Part shown: positions 60,969-64,000 of the stretch, piece by piece
How positions within the stretch are numbered: position 1 is the stretch's first letter
Layout: each line of letters opens with the position of its first letter
From: Candidatus Gastranaerophilales bacterium
GTDB lineage: Bacteria; Cyanobacteriota; Vampirovibrionia; Gastranaerophilales; Gastranaerophilaceae
Assembly: GCA_905235155.1 (NCBI GenBank)
Contig: CAJOKJ010000011.1
Location: 1-64,000, forward strand
DNA length: 64,000 nucleotides
Direction of reading: 5' to 3'
Translations under genes and position numbers: made by a program
The notes under the pieces: generated by a model
The model's database searches: none
Told to the model about the DNA's origin: nothing
The model's input: the letters and a program-made list of their open reading frames with translations, nothing else

Positions 60969-62897
60969 TTATTTATTAGTACAACCGAAAGCGATTGTTA
61001 TATGTTCTTTAGGATTAACCGCAGAAATTTTTGCACCTTTAGGGTCTACTACGTATGCAATTTCATCTCCTGAAGTTTGGAATAAGCCCATTGAACCGGA
61101 TAATGCTGTTCTTGTAACATCAATAGGTGCTTTAACTGTTTCAACCAAAGCATCTCCTACGCTTCTGCCTGCTGCTTTGAATTGACCTTGAGTTGTTTCA
61201 CCTAATGCTGTACCTACACCGTTTGAAACATTTTCAACAGCATTACCTAAGTTTGAAACAACACCGCCTGCTGTTCTTGCTGTTGTACCAACAAGAGTAC
61301 CTGCCCAAGTGAATGGAAATGCAAGAGTTCTTGCTATAAAGTGCGGATTTTTCTTTTTATTAATTTGTGCTGTCAGAATTTGTTTTGGTAGCTCTGCTTT
61401 GCAATTACCGTTTTGAATTTCTGTGAAGGCAAGTTTTAATGCACCTTTTTCTTTACAGCCGTTTGGACGGATAACTTCAATAACTTTACCATTTACACGT
61501 GAACCGCAAGGGAATACCTGACCGTTAATTGTAACTTCTTCAAGTGTTGTTGCTGCAAATCTTTGACCTACGTGTGCTGATTTAGCATTAATTTCGTCTA
61601 AAAATTCAAGTTTTAATGTCGGAATTTTTACGACTTCATCATTTTCTAAATAAGCCTGTTTGCTGTTATCAATAGGACATGCTGCATTTGCAGTTTTAGG
61701 ATTTGTGTCATATCCGCCTGCTACACGTACGTTTTGAAGCATTGAAGCAATATCTGCTCTGGATGCTGTTTTATCAGGCATAATCATATCTGAATTTGGT
61801 AAATCTGATAATGCACCATTTTCTAATGCTGTTGCAATAGGAATTTGTGACCAACTTGGAACTCTGTTACCGTCACGATATTTTGATAAAATTTCTTTTG
61901 CTTTGCATTCATCAATTGAACAGTTATTTAAGCCTTTTGCCATTGCCGTAAGTGCTTCTGCACGGGTTACATTATTGTTTGGCATAAATCTGCCATTTGG
62001 GTAACCTTTCATCAATTGTTCATCAACAGCTTTCGCAATCATAGGATTTGCCCAGTTTTCCGCAGGAACATCCGAGAAGATACATTTTGGTTCAAGTGAA
62101 CAATTATCCATGTTGAAGCCTTTTACAAGCATTGTTGCAAATTCTGCACGGCTTACATTTCTGTTTGGCTTGAATTGTCTGTCAGGATAGCCGACTACAA
62201 CGTCATTCATAGCTAATTTGTCAATATCGCAAGATGCCCAGTGCTGTTCAGGAACATCAGGGAAGTAGTTTAGTAAATTAGCGGCTGCTCCCGTCATACC
62301 TTTAAGATTAGATTGTAAATCAAAAGGTTCGTAACTTCTTTTTAGTGCATCAATAGAGTTTTCTGTGTGAATGTCAATAGGGCATCCTCCATCAATGTAT
62401 TTTTCTTCTCCACTTACTGAAACACCGTTGATTGTGTTCATATCAGAATTTAAATATGGCAGTTGGCTTGCTGCACCTGTCATTGAACCTTCAGATGTGA
62501 TTGTTGCACCTGCAAGGCTTGGATTTAGGTAATTTTCACTTGAGGTGATTGAATTTGCATTTTCGCCAACATAGTTGTTTGTTCCGTAAATTGCATTAGG
62601 ATATCCGTAAATTTGACGCATATCTTTTCTATCTGTTGTTTGTGCAGAAGCACAGCTTGCACAAGTTGGTTGTGCTTTTTTTGCACAACGTTCATTAATT
62701 TCTTCTGATTTTTGGCATTTACATTTTGGTTTTGCTTTATGGCACTTGTTACATTTTTTAGATACTTTTTCACAAGGTGCATTTACCTTAGGTTGTTCGC
62801 TTTTACAAGGGCATGCTGCATTTGCTGCATTACCGATTGTGGTTGCACTTATACCTAAAGCGATTAAAGCGGCTACTGTTAATTTTTTAAATTTCAT
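60969..62897 (-). CDS. SLH-domain surface protein with cysteine-rich N-terminus
   Basis: A 642-residue exported protein with a signal peptide (LTVAALIALGISATTIGNAANA). Residues 28-75 are extremely Cys/Lys-rich (CPCK, CNKCHKAKPKCKCQ, CASCASAQ). Two clear SLH repeats follow near 215-330 (FPDVPEQHWASCDIDKLA ... VVGYPDRQFKPNRNVSRAEFATML; FSDVPAENWANPMIAKAV ... MKGYPNGRFMPNNNVTRAEALT), and a third, degenerate one near 350-395. The C-terminal 240 residues resemble a conserved domain (ATTLEEVTINGQVFPCGSRVNGKV) of unknown role. SLH domains bind peptidoglycan-linked polymers. The ribosome site AAGGAGGTT is nearly perfect, implying high expression. Confidence 0.9.
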   Translation of the reverse strand: MKFKKLTVAALIALGISATTIGNAANAACPCKSEQPKVNAPCEKVSKKCNKCHKAKPKCKCQKSEEINERCAKKAQPTCASCASAQTTDRKDMRQIYGYPNAIYGTNNYVGENANSITSSENYLNPSLAGATITSEGSMTGAASQLPYLNSDMNTINGVSVSGEEKYIDGGCPIDIHTENSIDALKRSYEPFDLQSNLKGMTGAAANLLNYFPDVPEQHWASCDIDKLAMNDVVVGYPDRQFKPNRNVSRAEFATMLVKGFNMDNCSLEPKCIFSDVPAENWANPMIAKAVDEQLMKGYPNGRFMPNNNVTRAEALTAMAKGLNNCSIDECKAKEILSKYRDGNRVPSWSQIPIATALENGALSDLPNSDMIMPDKTASRADIASMLQNVRVAGGYDTNPKTANAACPIDNSKQAYLENDEVVKIPTLKLEFLDEINAKSAHVGQRFAATTLEEVTINGQVFPCGSRVNGKVIEVIRPNGCKEKGALKLAFTEIQNGNCKAELPKQILTAQINKKKNPHFIARTLAFPFTWAGTLVGTTARTAGGVVSNLGNAVENVSNGVGTALGETTQGQFKAAGRSVGDALVETVKAPIDVTRTALSGSMGLFQTSGDEIAYVVDPKGAKISAVNPKEHITIAFGCTNK

Positions 62898-63044
62898 TTT
62901 TTCTAACCTCCTTATTGGTCTGTTATTTTTTATGTTTTTTTTTGTCGACTTTCTTTAAGATTATGTCTTTTAAATTTTTTTATAACATTGTCGAAAGAGG
63001 TTATATGATTAGGCTATTTGAAAATATCGTTTTGGGTAGGGTAT

Positions 63045-63079
63045 AAAAATGCGATTTGTATTATACAAATCGCATTTTT
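63045..63079 (-). terminator. Terminator of purA
   Basis: A perfect 16-bp stem AAAAATGCGATTTGTA / TACAAATCGCATTTTT with a TTA loop, 23 bases beyond the purA stop codon. The minus strand ends the stem with TTTTT. Confidence 0.88.
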
Positions 63080-63102
63080 ATTTATTAATTTATTAAATTT
63101 TT

Positions 63103-64000
63103 TTAAACGAAAATAGTTTGTTCTCTGTCCGGCCCGACACTTATTATTGATATTTTAGTTTCTGTTAATTCTTCAATTCGTTTTAAATATTTTTTGCAAT
63201 TTTCCGGTAAATCTTCATAGGTTCTTATATTTGATAATTTTGTTTTCCAACCGGCATGAGTTTCATAAATCGGTTCTAAATATTTGTGCATAAATACATT
63301 TGTCGGATAATTTTCGTATATTTTACCGTTTCTTTTATCTTTGTATGCGGTACATATTTTAATTTCATCAAAATCATCAAACACATCAATTTTTGTAAGA
63401 GCAATAGATGTTAAACCGCTAACAAGTCCTGCATAGCGTCCAATTACGGCATCAAACCAACCGCATCTTCTTGGACGTCCTGTTGTTGTTCCGTATTCGT
63501 GTCCTATTTCTCTTATTTTATCTCCTGTTTTGTCTTTTAATTCCGTAACAAAAGGACCTTCTCCAACTCTTGTTATGTAGGCTTTTGAAACACCTATAAC
63601 CTCTTTTATTATAGTTGGACCATAGCCACTTCCGGTTCCGGCTCCGCCTGCTATTGCGTTTGAACTTGTTACAAAAGGATACGTGCCATAGTCTACATCA
63701 AGCATTACTCCTTGTGCACCTTCAAATAAAATAGTTTTATTTTTGTTTTCTTTCAGTAGTTCTTGCCAATTTTCACAAATATATGGTTCAAATATTTTTT
63801 TGTATTTTTTTAATAATTCAAGTAATTCTTCTTTTGAATATTCTTTTAAACCATAAACTTCTTTAAGTATTTTATTTTTTAACGGTAAAATAATATCTAT
63901 TTTTTCAGAAAGTGTTTCGTCATCATATAAATCGCCAATTTTTAATGCACATCTTGCCATTTTATCAGTATAAGTTTGTCCGATACCTTTTCTTGTTGAG
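63103..64000 (-). CDS. purA: Adenylosuccinate synthetase, 5' end outside window
   Basis: The C-terminal 298 codons of PurA, which joins IMP and aspartate using GTP in AMP synthesis. Upstream of the internal Met at 63960 the frame continues to the window edge as STRKGIGQTYTDKMAR, matching the family (TxxGIGPxYxDK), so the true start lies beyond base 64000. Other motifs are LFEGAQGVMLDVDYGTYPFVTSSN, GVSKAYITRVGEGPF, TTGRPRRCGWFD and ALTKIDVFD. The usual 420-430 residue length implies about 125 residues are missing. Confidence 0.96.
   Translation of the reverse strand, partial: STRKGIGQTYTDKMARCALKIGDLYDDETLSEKIDIILPLKNKILKEVYGLKEYSKEELLELLKKYKKIFEPYICENWQELLKENKNKTILFEGAQGVMLDVDYGTYPFVTSSNAIAGGAGTGSGYGPTIIKEVIGVSKAYITRVGEGPFVTELKDKTGDKIREIGHEYGTTTGRPRRCGWFDAVIGRYAGLVSGLTSIALTKIDVFDDFDEIKICTAYKDKRNGKIYENYPTNVFMHKYLEPIYETHAGWKTKLSNIRTYEDLPENCKKYLKRIEELTETKISIISVGPDREQTIFV

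Overview
The window is AT-rich bacterial DNA from an anaerobic, diderm, non-photosynthetic organism. The best fit is a gut member of the Gastranaerophilales / Melainabacteria (Vampirovibrionia), the non-photosynthetic sisters of Cyanobacteria. This is inferred from several things seen together: an SLH-domain surface protein beside TolC-type outer-membrane proteins, stand-alone type IV prepilin-like proteins with FTLAEVL signals, a coiled-coil protein beside coaD as I recall for cyanobacterial Cdv3, class III (oxygen-sensitive) ribonucleotide reductase, and no respiratory or photosynthetic genes. I see no rRNA, tRNA, CRISPR array, prophage or complete insertion sequence.

Layout. 1-9.7 kb: end of a low-complexity surface-type protein (-), thrS overlapping a two-module UvrD-like helicase and a RecB-type nuclease, two tandem paralogous unknown proteins, and a SpoIID amidase-enhancer-like protein. 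9.7-17.5 kb: HU, a secreted TPR-like protein, NagZ-type glycosidase, a membrane-anchored beta-lactamase-fold enzyme, a SWIM-SNF2 helicase and a voltage-gated-type ion channel. 17.5-23.4 kb: a PheC-type binding-protein-fold enzyme, an orphan HipA-type kinase, a strongly structured RNA-like element, short repeats, and mutS2 carrying a frameshift. 23.4-29.1 kb: a five-gene TetR-TolC-HlyD-ABC2-ABC2 export operon without an ATPase gene. 29.1-33.3 kb: purine nucleoside phosphorylase, an omega-like subunit, and nrdDG behind a compact cobalamin-riboswitch-like leader. 33.4-38.5 kb: a frameshifted NarL-type regulator, two related mini-HTH proteins each next to a large palindrome, a sigma-70 factor, and coaD. 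38.5-43.8 kb: dnaK and a TolC / MarR / EmrA cluster whose EmrB gene survives only as a 17-codon stub. 43.8-50.7 kb: a putative metallopeptidase, a prepilin, and an operon tktB-like / ftsE / ftsX / HDOD / pseudo-receiver-GGDEF. 50.7-64 kb: two cytoplasmic-looking 5'-nucleotidase paralogs flanking a prepilin, trxA, a six-gene operon (dnaQ-like, OPA transporter, gmk, nif3-like, secreted protein, MATE), an SLH protein and purA running off the window end.

How the genes work together. Much of the window is housekeeping. The accessory content is export (two incomplete tripartite systems under local TetR and MarR control), envelope (SLH, SpoIID, NagZ, FtsEX, prepilins) and DNA repair or recombination (helicase-nuclease pair, MutS2, SNF2). 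Recurrent themes are leaderless promoters in which the -10 box ends 6-8 bases before the ATG (nagZ, hipA, mutS2, tetR, xre-zinc-ribbon), long perfect palindromes at regulator promoters, and three genes each broken by a single-base-type frameshift. The most interesting items are the cobalamin-type leader on nrdDG, the unassigned structured RNA after hipA, the matched twin operators of the mini-HTH gene, and the helicase-nuclease pair overlapping thrS.
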